Origin: JACVRW01 sp963728495
GTDB taxonomy: Bacteria; Actinomycetota; Thermoleophilia; Solirubrobacterales; Thermoleophilaceae
Assembly: GCA_963728495.1 (NCBI GenBank)
Contig: CAVSKI010000003.1
Location: 372,001 to 436,000, forward strand
DNA length: 64,000 nucleotides
Reading direction: 5' to 3'
A model generated the notes under the pieces. It did not search any database. It saw only the letters and a list, made by a program, of their open reading frames with translations, and was not told the origin of the DNA. Position numbers and translations under genes: made by a program. Every line of letters begins with the position of its first letter. The stretch's first letter is position 1. Shown one piece after another: positions 32,495 to 40,156 of this stretch.

Positions 32495-33612
32495 TGGATC
32501 ACCCCCGCACCCCAGGTGAAGCCGGCGCCGAAGGCGGCCAGCACCACGTTCATCCCGGGCTCCAGCAGTCCGCGCTCGCGCGCGTCGGCCAGCGCGATAG
32601 GCAGCGTGGCCGACGAGGTGTTGCCGTAGCGGTCGATGCAGTCGATCACGCGCTCGCTCTCGATTCCGAGCTTCTCGCCGACCGCAGTGAGGATGCGCGC
32701 GTTCGCCTGGTGATAGACGAACAGCCCGATGTCGTCGAGCTCGAGTCCGGCTTGGTCGATGGCGTCCTGCGTGGACTCTGAGAGCCGGTGCACGGCGGCC
32801 TTGAAGGTGTCGTGGCCCTGCATATGGATGATCTGGTCTTCGTGCGAGGCCTGGATCGTGGGAGCGCCGCGTCCGTCCGCTCTCAGGGTGATCGGCCCGA
32901 CCTGCCCGCCTCCCTTGGCGGCGGGCCTGACCAGCGTGGCGCCGGCACCGTCGGCAAACAGCGCGGCGGTGCCGCGGTCGCGCTTGTCGACGAAGCGGCT
33001 CATCACATCGGCGCCTATCACGAGAACGTTGTCACAGCGGCCGCTCTCTACCTGAGCCGTGGCCAGCGACAGCGCGGACAGGTAGCCGGTGCAGGCCGCC
33101 CCCACGTCCATCGCCCCGGCGCCGTGGGCGCCCAGTTCGTGGGCCACGAGCGGAGCACAGTTCGGAGTGAGCTCGTCGGCGGCGAGACAGGCCACCAGTA
33201 CCAGGTCCACCTCATCCGGGCGAACCCCGGCCTCCTCGAGCGCGTCGCGGCCGGCGGCGACCGCGAGGTCGCTCAGGCGCTCGCCCTCGCTCACATGCCG
33301 GCGTTCACGGACCCCCGTGCGGTGGACGATCCACTGCTCGGTCACTCCGGCTTCCTCGGCCACCGCGGCATTGCTCACCACGTTGTCCGGCACGGCCATG
33401 GCCACGGACGCCAGGGCGGCCGCGCGCGATAGACGACCTCCCCAGGACGGCCGGGTCGCCTGTGCCACCGCTAAGGGGTCGGGCGCGGCAGCGTCGCGCA
33501 CGACCGCCCTCGCGCCCGGGACAGCCGCCGACTCCGCCGGCGTTCCGTCGTCCGTGACGGCAGGGCTTCCGTGCCCTCCAGAAACTACCCGGTTGTCTAC
33601 AGCACTACGCAC
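32482..33612 (-). CDS. fabH: 3-oxoacyl-[acyl-carrier-protein] synthase III (with N-terminal extension)
   Basis: The 376-residue enzyme starts synthesis by condensing acyl-CoA with malonyl-ACP. The triad is present: Cys174 in DVGAACTGYLSAL, His in YHQANARIL and Asn in YGNTSSATLP. I place the start at GTG 33612 because GGGAGG lies 6 nt upstream and it overlaps the fabD stop by 8 bp. This leaves about 60 residues (Ala/Pro/Gly-rich, low complexity) before the usual FabH start at LSRAAALASV. The extension is unusual; a later start cannot be excluded. Confidence 0.92.
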   Translation of the reverse strand: MRSAVDNRVVSGGHGSPAVTDDGTPAESAAVPGARAVVRDAAAPDPLAVAQATRPSWGGRLSRAAALASVAMAVPDNVVSNAAVAEEAGVTEQWIVHRTGVRERRHVSEGERLSDLAVAAGRDALEEAGVRPDEVDLVLVACLAADELTPNCAPLVAHELGAHGAGAMDVGAACTGYLSALSLATAQVESGRCDNVLVIGADVMSRFVDKRDRGTAALFADGAGATLVRPAAKGGGQVGPITLRADGRGAPTIQASHEDQIIHMQGHDTFKAAVHRLSESTQDAIDQAGLELDDIGLFVYHQANARILTAVGEKLGIESERVIDCIDRYGNTSSATLPIALADARERGLLEPGMNVVLAAFGAGFTWGAGVIQWDP

Positions 33613-34528
33613 GAGCAGCCTCCCTTGCAGAGAAATCACGTTGTGCCAGCGGCGCTTCGGCCTCGACACCATCCAGCGTCTTCTGCGCCAGGCCTGTGAG
33701 CACCTTCCCGGGTCCGGTCTCCACGAAGTGCGTGGCGTCGCGCGCTTGAAGCGCGCGCAGAACGTCGGTCCAGAGCACCGGACGCGTAATGGCTTCGACG
33801 AGCTGACCGCGCACGTCTTCAAAAGGTGCGGCGGTCACGCAGGACATGACGGGAACGCTCGGCTCGCTCACGGGAGTCTGCTCGACGAGCTCGCGAAAGG
33901 GCTCGACCGCCGGCTCCATCAAGGGCGAGTGAAAGGCACCGGCCACGGGCAGACGCTTGGCCCGCACCCTGCGCTCGCCCAGGAGGCGCTCTGCCTCATC
34001 GAGCGAGGCGATGGCTCCGGAGAGCACAATCTGGTCCGGGGCGTTGTCGTTGGCGACGGCGAGACCCGTGGCCGCGGCCACCTCCTCCACCGGCGCGCGC
34101 TCACGCGCACGGACGACGAGCATGCCGCCGTCGCCGGTTTCCTCCGCCGCTTCTTGCATCAGCCGTCCGCGGGCCGCCACCAGGCGCAGGCCATCCTCGG
34201 CCTCTATCGCGCCGGCGGCCACCAGAGCGGAGATCTCGCCCAGCGAATGCCCAGCCATCAGCGCGGCATCGAAGCGGTCCTTGAGAATCTCGTAGCCCGC
34301 CAGCGCCGCGCAGAAAATCGCGGGCTGGGCCCAGCGGGTGCCCTCCGCCGCGCGCTCGAAGAGGTCTTCGGAGACCTCGGAGCCGGCGAGAGCGAGCAGG
34401 TCGGGCCGCTGGGCCTCGACGTTTTCGCGCATGTCCGCGGACTGACTGCCCTGTCCGGGAAACAGCAATGCGATCGTGCGCGCAGCGCCCGGGTCGCCCG
34501 AGCGCGCAGCGTTCAGATTTCCATCCAT
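33605..34528 (-). CDS. fabD: Malonyl-CoA:ACP transacylase
   Basis: The 307-residue acyltransferase has FPGQGSQ (23-29), the nucleophile motif GHSLGE with Ser95 and the catalytic His in GAFHSPLM. It moves malonyl from CoA to ACP. It is the first gene of the fatty-acid operon. The upstream 313 bp hold repeats and hairpins instead of a gene. The ATG at 34528 has no strong Shine-Dalgarno, and a few unconserved residues precede the first strand. Confidence 0.96.
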   Translation of the reverse strand: MDGNLNAARSGDPGAARTIALLFPGQGSQSADMRENVEAQRPDLLALAGSEVSEDLFERAAEGTRWAQPAIFCAALAGYEILKDRFDAALMAGHSLGEISALVAAGAIEAEDGLRLVAARGRLMQEAAEETGDGGMLVVRARERAPVEEVAAATGLAVANDNAPDQIVLSGAIASLDEAERLLGERRVRAKRLPVAGAFHSPLMEPAVEPFRELVEQTPVSEPSVPVMSCVTAAPFEDVRGQLVEAITRPVLWTDVLRALQARDATHFVETGPGKVLTGLAQKTLDGVEAEAPLAQRDFSAREAARA

Positions 34529-34581
34529 ACCTAGAACTTGTCCGACGGAGGGCTCTGGTTAGCCGCCGCGAGGTAGGTACC

Positions 34582-34601
34582 CCCCGGTCGGGGGGGTCGC
34601 C
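34582..34601. repeat. 20-bp GC-rich direct repeat, copy 1
   Basis: The 20 bases at 34582-34601 are identical to 34808-34827. Within each, CCCC-GGTC-GGGG is self-complementary. The copies are 226 bp apart in the fabD leader. The first copy lies 54 bp upstream of the fabD start. Confidence 0.8.
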
Positions 34602-34679
34602 GGGCGCGCCGGGGGCCTGCAGGGGCCGCGCGGCCGTGTTGTCGGCTTTGTGACGTTGCTGTACCCCGGTTTCGCGGCA

Positions 34680-34722
34680 CTGTCCTGGATGGGTGTCGTC
34701 CTGCGACACCAGGGCAGGACAG
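34680..34722. repeat. Two-part inverted repeat in the fabD leader
   Basis: CTGTCCTG (34680-34687) pairs with CAGGACAG (34715-34722). Inside it, GGTGTCG (34692-34698) pairs with CGACACC (34704-34710) around a 5-base loop, with a 4-by-4 internal loop between the stems. It could be a transcript hairpin or a composite operator. Confidence 0.75.
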
Positions 34723-34807
34723 CTCCCAACCGAGCGTTCGCGCCTGCCCCGCCGACGGGCTTGTGTGCAGTGGTCGCGACCGCAGTGACGGCGCGCTACC
34801 GCCGGGT

Positions 34808-34827
34808 CCCCGGTCGGGGGGGTCGCC
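34808..34827. repeat. 20-bp GC-rich direct repeat, copy 2
   Basis: Identical to 34582-34601. It lies 15 bp past the stop of the response regulator gene (34842, minus strand), so this copy could serve as that gene's terminator hairpin. No T-run is present. Confidence 0.8.
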
Positions 34828-34841
34828 CTGCACGTCCGGGG

Positions 34842-35447
34842 CTAGCTGGTCAGGCCCAGCCGCTCGGCCCGCTGCACCGCCTCCGCCCGGTTGCGGACGT
34901 TGAGCTTTCGGTACAGAGCGCTCGTGTGCTCCTTGACCGTGTGCGGCGAGAGGTAGAGGCGCTCGGCGATCTCCTTGTTGGTGGCCCCCGAGGCCATCAG
35001 GGACAGCACCTCGCGCTCGCGCTCGGAGAGCGGCGTGGCGGGCTGCTCGGCCCGAGGCGCGAACACCGTCATGCCCTTGCCCACCATGCGCACGGCCATC
35101 GCCACGTCGTGAGCCGACCAATCCTTCGATACGAACCCCGATGCGCCCGCGGCCTTGGCTGCCTGGGGGGAGATCCAGCCGGCGCCGGATATCAGCAGCA
35201 CGCGGGTTAGTGGGGACTGGCGCCTGATCGCCTCGCACAGCTCGGCGCCCGACTCCTCGCCCAGGAACAGGTCCACCAGCGCCACGTGCGGCTCGTACCG
35301 GCGGGCCAGATCGAGTGCCTCGTCCTGGCTCGACGCCGTCAAGCAGCGCTCGACCCAGGGCTGCTCGGTCAGCAGAAGGCGAAAGCCCCAGTGCACGACG
35401 TCGTGATCGTCGACCACCAGCACGCGCAGGTTGCGCTCCGGGCTCAT
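34842..35447 (-). CDS. NarL/LuxR-type response regulator
   Basis: The 201-residue protein has a receiver domain with the acidic pair DDH (13-15), phospho-acceptor Asp59 in VALVDLFLG and Lys in GFVSKDW. A LuxR-type HTH follows (about 138-198: LSEREREVLSLMASGATNKEIAERLYLSPHTVKEHTSALYRKL). It overlaps the histidine kinase gene by 4 bp (ATGA). It would bind DNA after phosphorylation by that partner. The targets are unknown; the fatty-acid operon directly downstream is one candidate. Confidence 0.92.
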   Translation of the reverse strand: MSPERNLRVLVVDDHDVVHWGFRLLLTEQPWVERCLTASSQDEALDLARRYEPHVALVDLFLGEESGAELCEAIRRQSPLTRVLLISGAGWISPQAAKAAGASGFVSKDWSAHDVAMAVRMVGKGMTVFAPRAEQPATPLSEREREVLSLMASGATNKEIAERLYLSPHTVKEHTSALYRKLNVRNRAEAVQRAERLGLTS

Positions 35448-36562
35448 GGCTGGGAATCGTCCTCAACCGGCACCACGAGCCGCACGCGCCAGTCCGATCC
35501 TTCGGGGCCGAACTCAACCAGTGCGCCGCGCTGCAAAGCCTCCACAGCCGCCAGCCGAAGTCCCATCCCCGCCGCCGTTCCCCGCGGTCGCGGCCGGGCT
35601 CCATCGTTCCTCACCTCAAGCACGAACGTTCCGTCGGTGCGGTCCACGTGCACACGCACGCTGGACGGCTCGGCGTGCTTGTCGGCGTTGCGCAGCGCCT
35701 CGGCCAGCACCGACTGGGCCAACGCCTCTACGTCGGGAGGCACCTCGATGCCGTCCTCCCAGCTGAGCTCCAGCGGCAGGTCCTTGTAGTGGCGCCCCAG
35801 CCGGGCCAGCTCCTCACGCAGGGTCGCCCCGGTATCGATGCTGGGAAGGGAGAGCGGCTTGGCCAGCGCCTCGCGCAGGTCGTGCAACGCGGCCTGCATC
35901 TCATCGGCGCAGCGCTGGCGTACCTCTTCGCTCAGCGTGCCCTCCAGGCCCAGCACCAGGGACACTCCGAAGAGACGCTGAACCACCCGCTCGTGGATCT
36001 CGCGCGCGAGCTCGATCCGGGCCTGCAGCAGGCGCGCCCGGCCGTGCTGCCCGGTGGCGATCCGCACGCTGGCCGCCAGGGCGGCGGTCTTGCCGAGCGT
36101 CCACATGGCGTGGCGCTCGGCGTCGGAGATCTGGAAGCGTTCCCCGCCGCGGTCGGCGAAGATCACGCCGAGCCAGCGGCCGCCTGCGGATACCGGAGTA
36201 CACGTGAGGGTCTCCACCCCGGTGAAGGTGGCGTAGCGCTCGGGGATCCAGCGCGCGAGGTCGCCGGTGATCTCCACCACGCGGTCCTCGGCCAGTGCCA
36301 CCTGCGCGATCGGCGTTTCCTCGAGCGTTCCGTAGATGTTCTCCAGCAGGGCAGGCTCGATCCGGTGGCTGCCCACCGGCACCACCAACTGGCGAGCCTC
36401 GTCGTAGAGCAGCAGCCCCGCCCGCTCCATGCCGGCCAGGTTGCACAGCGCGGTGCAGAGACTGTCGTAGAAGCCCGGACCGCCGGAGCCCGGGTCTCGG
36501 TCGAGCTCGCGCAGAAGCTCGACGATCACGTCCAGCGCGTCGGTGCGCGCGGGGGTCGCCAT
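35444..36562 (-). CDS. GAF-domain sensor histidine kinase (HisKA_3 type)
   Basis: The 372-residue soluble kinase has an N-terminal GAF domain (about 25-168). The HisKA_3 dimerisation segment has LAREIHERVVQRLFG with phospho-acceptor His190, and an ATPase domain (about 260-365) has ALRNADKHAEPSSV (N box) and GTAAGMGLRLAAVEALQ (G box). It lacks transmembrane helices, so it senses a cytosolic signal such as a small ligand or redox state. It is paired with the NarL-type regulator downstream. No heme or Cys cluster is obvious in the GAF. Confidence 0.9.
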   Translation of the reverse strand: MATPARTDALDVIVELLRELDRDPGSGGPGFYDSLCTALCNLAGMERAGLLLYDEARQLVVPVGSHRIEPALLENIYGTLEETPIAQVALAEDRVVEITGDLARWIPERYATFTGVETLTCTPVSAGGRWLGVIFADRGGERFQISDAERHAMWTLGKTAALAASVRIATGQHGRARLLQARIELAREIHERVVQRLFGVSLVLGLEGTLSEEVRQRCADEMQAALHDLREALAKPLSLPSIDTGATLREELARLGRHYKDLPLELSWEDGIEVPPDVEALAQSVLAEALRNADKHAEPSSVRVHVDRTDGTFVLEVRNDGARPRPRGTAAGMGLRLAAVEALQRGALVEFGPEGSDWRVRLVVPVEDDSQP

Positions 36563-36587
36563 GGGAGTGTTGTAGCGGGTCAGCCGA

Positions 36588-36803
36588 TCAAGCAGGCTGA
36601 AGCGACAGGCGCAGGGCTTGCTCGGAGGTGAGCGAAACCGTGCGCGTGTAGCCGCAGGCCCGGCAGCGACAGATCGCCTCGGCGTCGAATTCGCCGATCG
36701 ACAGCGAGGGCTCGACGTCGCCCGAGAGGCACGCGCGGCAGGCCAGTGCGGCGGCTACCAAGAGCGGGTCGTCGTCACCTCGGAATGTCGCCAGCTCGCG
36801 CAC
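36588..36803 (-). CDS. Small zinc-ribbon-like protein
   Basis: The 71-residue ORF from GTG 36803 (GGTGGGAAG upstream) has two cysteine knuckles, CRAC (22-25) and CRCRAC (45-50), spaced as in a zinc ribbon. The frame continues upstream, but that part is antisense-like to folK and not protein-like. It lies between folK and the sensor kinase on the same strand. It has no known family; a nucleic-acid or protein-binding zinc finger is possible. Confidence 0.6.
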   Translation of the reverse strand: MRELATFRGDDDPLLVAAALACRACLSGDVEPSLSIGEFDAEAICRCRACGYTRTVSLTSEQALRLSLQPA

Positions 36804-36841
36804 GCCAGAAAGCTTCCCACCGGCGCGAGGTCGCTCAAGGC

Positions 36842-37336
36842 TCAGCGCCAAGAAACCCCCGCGTGGGGGGTTACCCGCTGGTCGCCCACCGCGCCGAGAA
36901 AGCCGGCGAGCTCGCGTCCGTCGGGCAATCGGAGCTGCGGGTCGAGCTCGAGCAGAGGCTCCAGCACGAAGCGCCGGCTGGTCACCTCCGGGTGAGGAAG
37001 GGTCAGACGCTCCGAGGCCAGCTCGGTGTCTCCCAGCAGGAGCAGGTCCACGTCGATCGGGCGGGGACCATGGCGCACGCCCTGCGCGGAGCGTCCCAGC
37101 TCGCGCTCGATCTCCTTGCACGCTCCCAGCAGCCGCTCGGGCTCGAGCGAGGTCTCGATCATCAGGCAGGCGTTGAGAAAGTCGGGCTGGTCGCCGACCT
37201 CGCCCTGCGGCGCGGTCTCGTAGACACTCGACGACGCTACGGCCTCGATGCCGCGCTGAGTCAGGGCCGCCCGGGCGGCGCGCAGGTTCGCAAGGCGGTC
37301 GCCTTCGTTCGAGCCCAGGCCGAGGTAGCCCTTCAG
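36842..37336 (-). CDS. folK: 2-amino-4-hydroxy-6-hydroxymethyldihydropteridine diphosphokinase
   Basis: The 164-residue enzyme transfers pyrophosphate from ATP to the pterin alcohol. It has GLGSNEGDRLANL, SSVYETAPQG, DFLNACLMIETSL and HGPRPIDVDLLLLGD, with the metal-binding Asp pair in the last. No ATG, GTG or TTG exists at a sensible place. The best start is CTG 37336, which overlaps the folB TGA as CTGA and has GGAAGGA just upstream. The 3' end of the coding region contains a terminator-like hairpin. Confidence 0.9.
   Translation of the reverse strand: MKGYLGLGSNEGDRLANLRAARAALTQRGIEAVASSSVYETAPQGEVGDQPDFLNACLMIETSLEPERLLGACKEIERELGRSAQGVRHGPRPIDVDLLLLGDTELASERLTLPHPEVTSRRFVLEPLLELDPQLRLPDGRELAGFLGAVGDQRVTPHAGVSWR
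36854..36872 (-). terminator. Terminator hairpin embedded in the last codons of folK
   Basis: On the minus strand AACCCCC, CACGC and GGGGGTT form a 7-bp stem with a 5-base loop, followed by TCTT. The stem lies within codons for the last eight or so residues of FolK, before its TGA at 36844-36842. This is unusual, because the signal precedes the stop codon. Confidence 0.6.
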
Positions 37337-37779
37337 ACTTCCTTCCAGACCTCGACCGAGACCTCGTCCACCGGCAGCGCGATCGGCGGCTCGGGCTTGG
37401 CCGCCTTGACCCGCACCGACTCGGCGCCAAAGCGATCGATCATCCGGTCCGCGACCGCCGCGCAGAGACGTTCGAGCGTCTTGTACGAGCGCTCCTGCGC
37501 GGCGAAGGCGATCTGCTCGCAGACCTTGCCGTAGTCGACCGTGTCCTCCACCCGATCGGTCACGGTGGCGTCGCACTCGTCCAACTCGAAGACCACATCG
37601 AACACCAGCCGCTGACCCAGTTCGCGCTCGGCGTCGGATACCCCGTGCCGGGTGTAGAGCGACAATCCGCTGATCTCGATCGTCACCGCGGGCGCGGCGG
37701 CCTGGCGGTCGTCGTCCAGGGGGTCGTCGTCGAGGTCGTCGCCGAACTCGTCCTCCGGCTCGGGCTCCCAGGTGGTCAT
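37333..37779 (-). CDS. folB: Dihydroneopterin aldolase (with acidic N-terminal extension)
   Basis: The 148-residue protein has the tunnelling fold of FolB at about 32-148: IEISGLSLYTRHGVSDAERELGQ, VDYGKVCEQI, TLERLCAAVADRM and VKAAKPEPPI with the conserved Lys. It cleaves dihydroneopterin in folate synthesis. The first 30 residues are very acidic (DDLDDDPLDDD) and absent from standard FolB (about 120 residues). Its start overlaps the folP stop (ATGA), and its end overlaps folK. Confidence 0.93.
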   Translation of the reverse strand: MTTWEPEPEDEFGDDLDDDPLDDDRQAAAPAVTIEISGLSLYTRHGVSDAERELGQRLVFDVVFELDECDATVTDRVEDTVDYGKVCEQIAFAAQERSYKTLERLCAAVADRMIDRFGAESVRVKAAKPEPPIALPVDEVSVEVWKEV

Positions 37780-38573
37780 GGCGCGACCGTAGCAGCGGCC
37801 ACCTTCAGGGCATCGGCCACGGGACCCACGTCATGCACGCGAAACACGCGCGCGCCGCGCTTGAGGGCGAGCACGCTGGTGGCGATGGTTCCGGGCAGGC
37901 GGTCGTCCTCCGCTCGATCGCCGGTCAGCTTGCCGATGAAGCTCTTGCGCGAGCTGCCGATCACCACGGGCCGGCCGATCGCCGCGATCTCATCCAGGCG
38001 GCGCAGCAGCTCGAGGTTGTGCTCGACGGTCTTGCCGAAGCCGATCCCCGGGTCGAGCCACACGTTCTCTTCCGGCACACCCTCGGCGACGGCAAAGGCG
38101 AGGCGTTCCTCCAGAAAGGCCCGGACATCGCTCACCACGTCGTCGTAGCGCGGGTCGGCCTGCATGGTGCGCGGCTCGCCCAGCATGTGCATCAGGCAGC
38201 AGCCGGCGCCTGTGTGGGCCACCAGGCCGGCCAGCTCGGGGGAAAAGCGGAAGGCCGAGACGTCGTTCACGATCGTCGCGCCCGCCTCAAGTGCCGCCTG
38301 AGCAACTTCGAGCTTCGTGGTGTCGATCGAGACCCGATGCCCGCCGTCGGCAAGCGCGGCCACCACAGGCAGCACGCGGCGCAGCTCCTCCTCCGCCGGG
38401 ACGGGCTCGGCGCCCGGCCGGGTGGACTCGCCGCCTATGTCGAGGATGTGGGCACCCTCGCCGGCAAGGCGCAGGCCGTGCGTCACAGCCGCCTCGGCCT
38501 CTAGGAAGCGGCCGCCGTCCGAGAAGGAGTCCGGCGTGACGTTGACGATGCCCATCAACTGAAAAGGGGCCAC
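37776..38573 (-). CDS. folP: Dihydropteroate synthase
   Basis: The 265-residue TIM-barrel enzyme joins p-aminobenzoate to the pterin diphosphate and is the sulphonamide target. It has GIVNVTPDSFSDGG (8-21), IGGESTRPGA, INDVSAF, WLDPGIGFGKT and the phosphate-site GSSRKSFIG. It is complete. It is the first gene of folP-folB-folK and is divergent from a secreted-protein gene across 48 bp. folE is not adjacent. Confidence 0.96.
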   Translation of the reverse strand: MAPFQLMGIVNVTPDSFSDGGRFLEAEAAVTHGLRLAGEGAHILDIGGESTRPGAEPVPAEEELRRVLPVVAALADGGHRVSIDTTKLEVAQAALEAGATIVNDVSAFRFSPELAGLVAHTGAGCCLMHMLGEPRTMQADPRYDDVVSDVRAFLEERLAFAVAEGVPEENVWLDPGIGFGKTVEHNLELLRRLDEIAAIGRPVVIGSSRKSFIGKLTGDRAEDDRLPGTIATSVLALKRGARVFRVHDVGPVADALKVAAATVAP

Positions 38574-38621
38574 GTAAGGAAGTATCGGGAACCGGACGCG
38601 CGCGGCGGTTGTACCCGTGTC

Positions 38622-39128
38622 ATGAGAGCCACTCTGCTGTGCGTCCTGATCCTGGCCATCGCGCCCTCAAGCGCCCTCGCGGGAGGCTTTGCCACCGTCG
38701 GGCTGAGCTCGACGCCCGAGGGCATCGCGCCTGGCGATCCCTGGATCGCCGAGTTGACGATCCTGCAGCACGGTCGCAGCGAGACGCCGCTGGACGGGCT
38801 GGAGCCCACCCTCATGGTGGCCGGCTCGGGCGGCGAGCGGCGAACCTTCCGGACCTCGCCCACCGGGGAGCCTGGCGTGTACCGCGCGCGCGTGGTGTTT
38901 CCCTCGGCCGGTACCTGGAGCTACCGGGTCAACGACGGCTTCGCCGGGGCCATCCACGAGTTTCCGCCGGTACGGATCGGCGGCAGCTCGGCGTCCGCGG
39001 GAGGCTCCGGGGGCGGGCCGAACGTCGGGCTGGCGCTGCTCGTGGCGGCCCTGGCCGGTCTCGGCGCAGGCCTCGCCGCTCGCTTGATCGGGCGTCCGCG
39101 CGGCGCGGGCCGGCCCGCCGAGGCCTGA
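38622..39128 (+). CDS. Secreted/membrane-anchored Ig-like protein (YtkA-like), unknown role
   Basis: The 168-residue protein has a signal peptide (about 1-20, ending SSALAGG), one beta-sandwich-like domain (about 22-120, with GVYRARVVFPSAGTWSYRVNDGF typical of YtkA/FixH-like folds), a Gly/Ser linker and a C-terminal transmembrane helix (about 135-158). The TGA overlaps the ATG of a cytochrome c gene (TGATG). It may be an exported partner of that cytochrome, perhaps in copper or electron transfer. This is inference. Confidence 0.6.
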   Translation: MRATLLCVLILAIAPSSALAGGFATVGLSSTPEGIAPGDPWIAELTILQHGRSETPLDGLEPTLMVAGSGGERRTFRTSPTGEPGVYRARVVFPSAGTWSYRVNDGFAGAIHEFPPVRIGGSSASAGGSGGGPNVGLALLVAALAGLGAGLAARLIGRPRGAGRPAEA

Positions 39129-39499
39129 TGGCCCGGCTGCCGCTGCTGGTGGCCGCGGTGGGCGCGGCTGTCGCCTTCGGCGCAGTGATGCTGCTGTCCT
39201 CGAGCGAGAGCCGGGAGCCCGTGTCTGTCGCGAGCTCGACCCCCGGCCTCGAGGTCTTCAACCGCATGGGCTGCGGCAGCTGCCACCGGCTGGCGGCGGC
39301 AGGCTCCAACGGGCCGATCGGGCCGAACCTCGACGAACGCCTCGGGAGCCATACGGCCGAGTCGCTGAAGGCGAAGATCATCGCGCCGGGCGGGACAAGC
39401 GTCATGCCGAGCGACTTCGCGGAGCGAATGGACGACGACGAGCTGGACGCCCTCGTGAGCTTCCTGCTGGGGTCCCGAGATGGAGGAAAGCCCGAATAG
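39128..39499 (+). CDS. Membrane-anchored monoheme cytochrome c
   Basis: The 123-residue protein has an N-terminal anchor (about 5-24) and a class I cytochrome c domain: CGSCH (heme ligands in MGCGSCHRL, about residue 50), GPIGPNLDERLG, and the axial Met in SVMPSDF. DELDALVSFLL is the C-terminal helix. It would carry electrons outside the membrane. It is coupled to the preceding secreted-protein gene. No oxidase genes are in the window, so the electron partners are unknown. Confidence 0.9.
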   Translation: MARLPLLVAAVGAAVAFGAVMLLSSSESREPVSVASSTPGLEVFNRMGCGSCHRLAAAGSNGPIGPNLDERLGSHTAESLKAKIIAPGGTSVMPSDFAERMDDDELDALVSFLLGSRDGGKPE

Positions 39500-39508
39500 A
39501 CTCGCGCC

Positions 39509-40156
39509 GTGTTCGACGCGATCGTGTTCGACAACGACGGCCTGCTGCTGGATACCGAGGAAGTCTGGACGAGGGCGGAGTCGACCCTGTTCGAGCGCTA
39601 CGGCGCTTCGTTCACCATGGAGCACAAGCGAGCGCTGCTGGGCACCTCCGTCGCAACATCCGCGGCCAAGATCGAAGAGATGCTCGGACGACCGGGGCGT
39701 GGGATGGAGATGATGGACGAGTTGCACGAGCTGGTCATGGAGGAGGCGCTGGCCGGCGTTCCGCCGCGCCCGGGAGCGCTCGAGCTGCTGAATGCGGTGC
39801 GCGACGCGGGCGTGCCGGTGGGCCTCGCCTCCAACTCGTCGCGGGAGTTCGTCGAGCGGGTGCTCTCGGTGGCCGGCCTTCTCAACGGCCACTTCGACCT
39901 GATCGTGACTGCCGGCGACGTCGAGCGGCCCAAGCCGGCGCCCGACCTCTACCTCGCCGCGTGCGCCGGCCTGGGCGCGGCGCCGGAGCGAGGGGCGGCC
40001 CTCGAGGACTCAGAAACGGGCGTGGCCTCCGCACGGGCCGCCGGCCTGTTCGTGGTCGCGGTCCCCTACTTCCCGGACATGGCGATCGAGGGCGCCTCCC
40101 TGCAGGCCGACTCGCTCGCCGACCCTCGCGTCATGGAGGCGCTGCTGGGCCGTTAG
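39509..40156 (+). CDS. HAD-superfamily phosphatase/phosphoglucomutase-like hydrolase
   Basis: The 215-residue protein from GTG 39509 has HAD motif I FDNDGLLLDTE (Asp nucleophile and Asp+2), motif II SNSSREF, Lys in RPKPAPDLY (motif III) and motif IV EDSETGV. The cap is helical, as in beta-phosphoglucomutase and phosphoglycolate phosphatase relatives. The substrate is unknown. Its 3' end overlaps the converging MmcQ/YjbR gene by 26 bp. Confidence 0.88.
   Translation: MFDAIVFDNDGLLLDTEEVWTRAESTLFERYGASFTMEHKRALLGTSVATSAAKIEEMLGRPGRGMEMMDELHELVMEEALAGVPPRPGALELLNAVRDAGVPVGLASNSSREFVERVLSVAGLLNGHFDLIVTAGDVERPKPAPDLYLAACAGLGAAPERGAALEDSETGVASARAAGLFVVAVPYFPDMAIEGASLQADSLADPRVMEALLGR

Larger units (their letters stand above)
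34529..34841. promoter_or_regulatory. Leader/promoter region of the fatty-acid operon with hairpins and a direct repeat
   Basis: No gene is seen in these 313 bp between the response regulator and fabD. It holds two identical 20-bp GC-rich copies (34582 and 34808) that each fold as a CCCC-GGTC-GGGG-type hairpin, and between them a two-part hairpin (34680-34722). The region must include the operon promoter, and the hairpins suggest control by RNA structure or protein binding. Confidence 0.55.

Noticed and set aside
34529..34841. Possible small protein in the fabD leader
   Set aside because: Open frames there cross GC-rich repeats and hairpins, and none has a ribosome site with protein-like composition.
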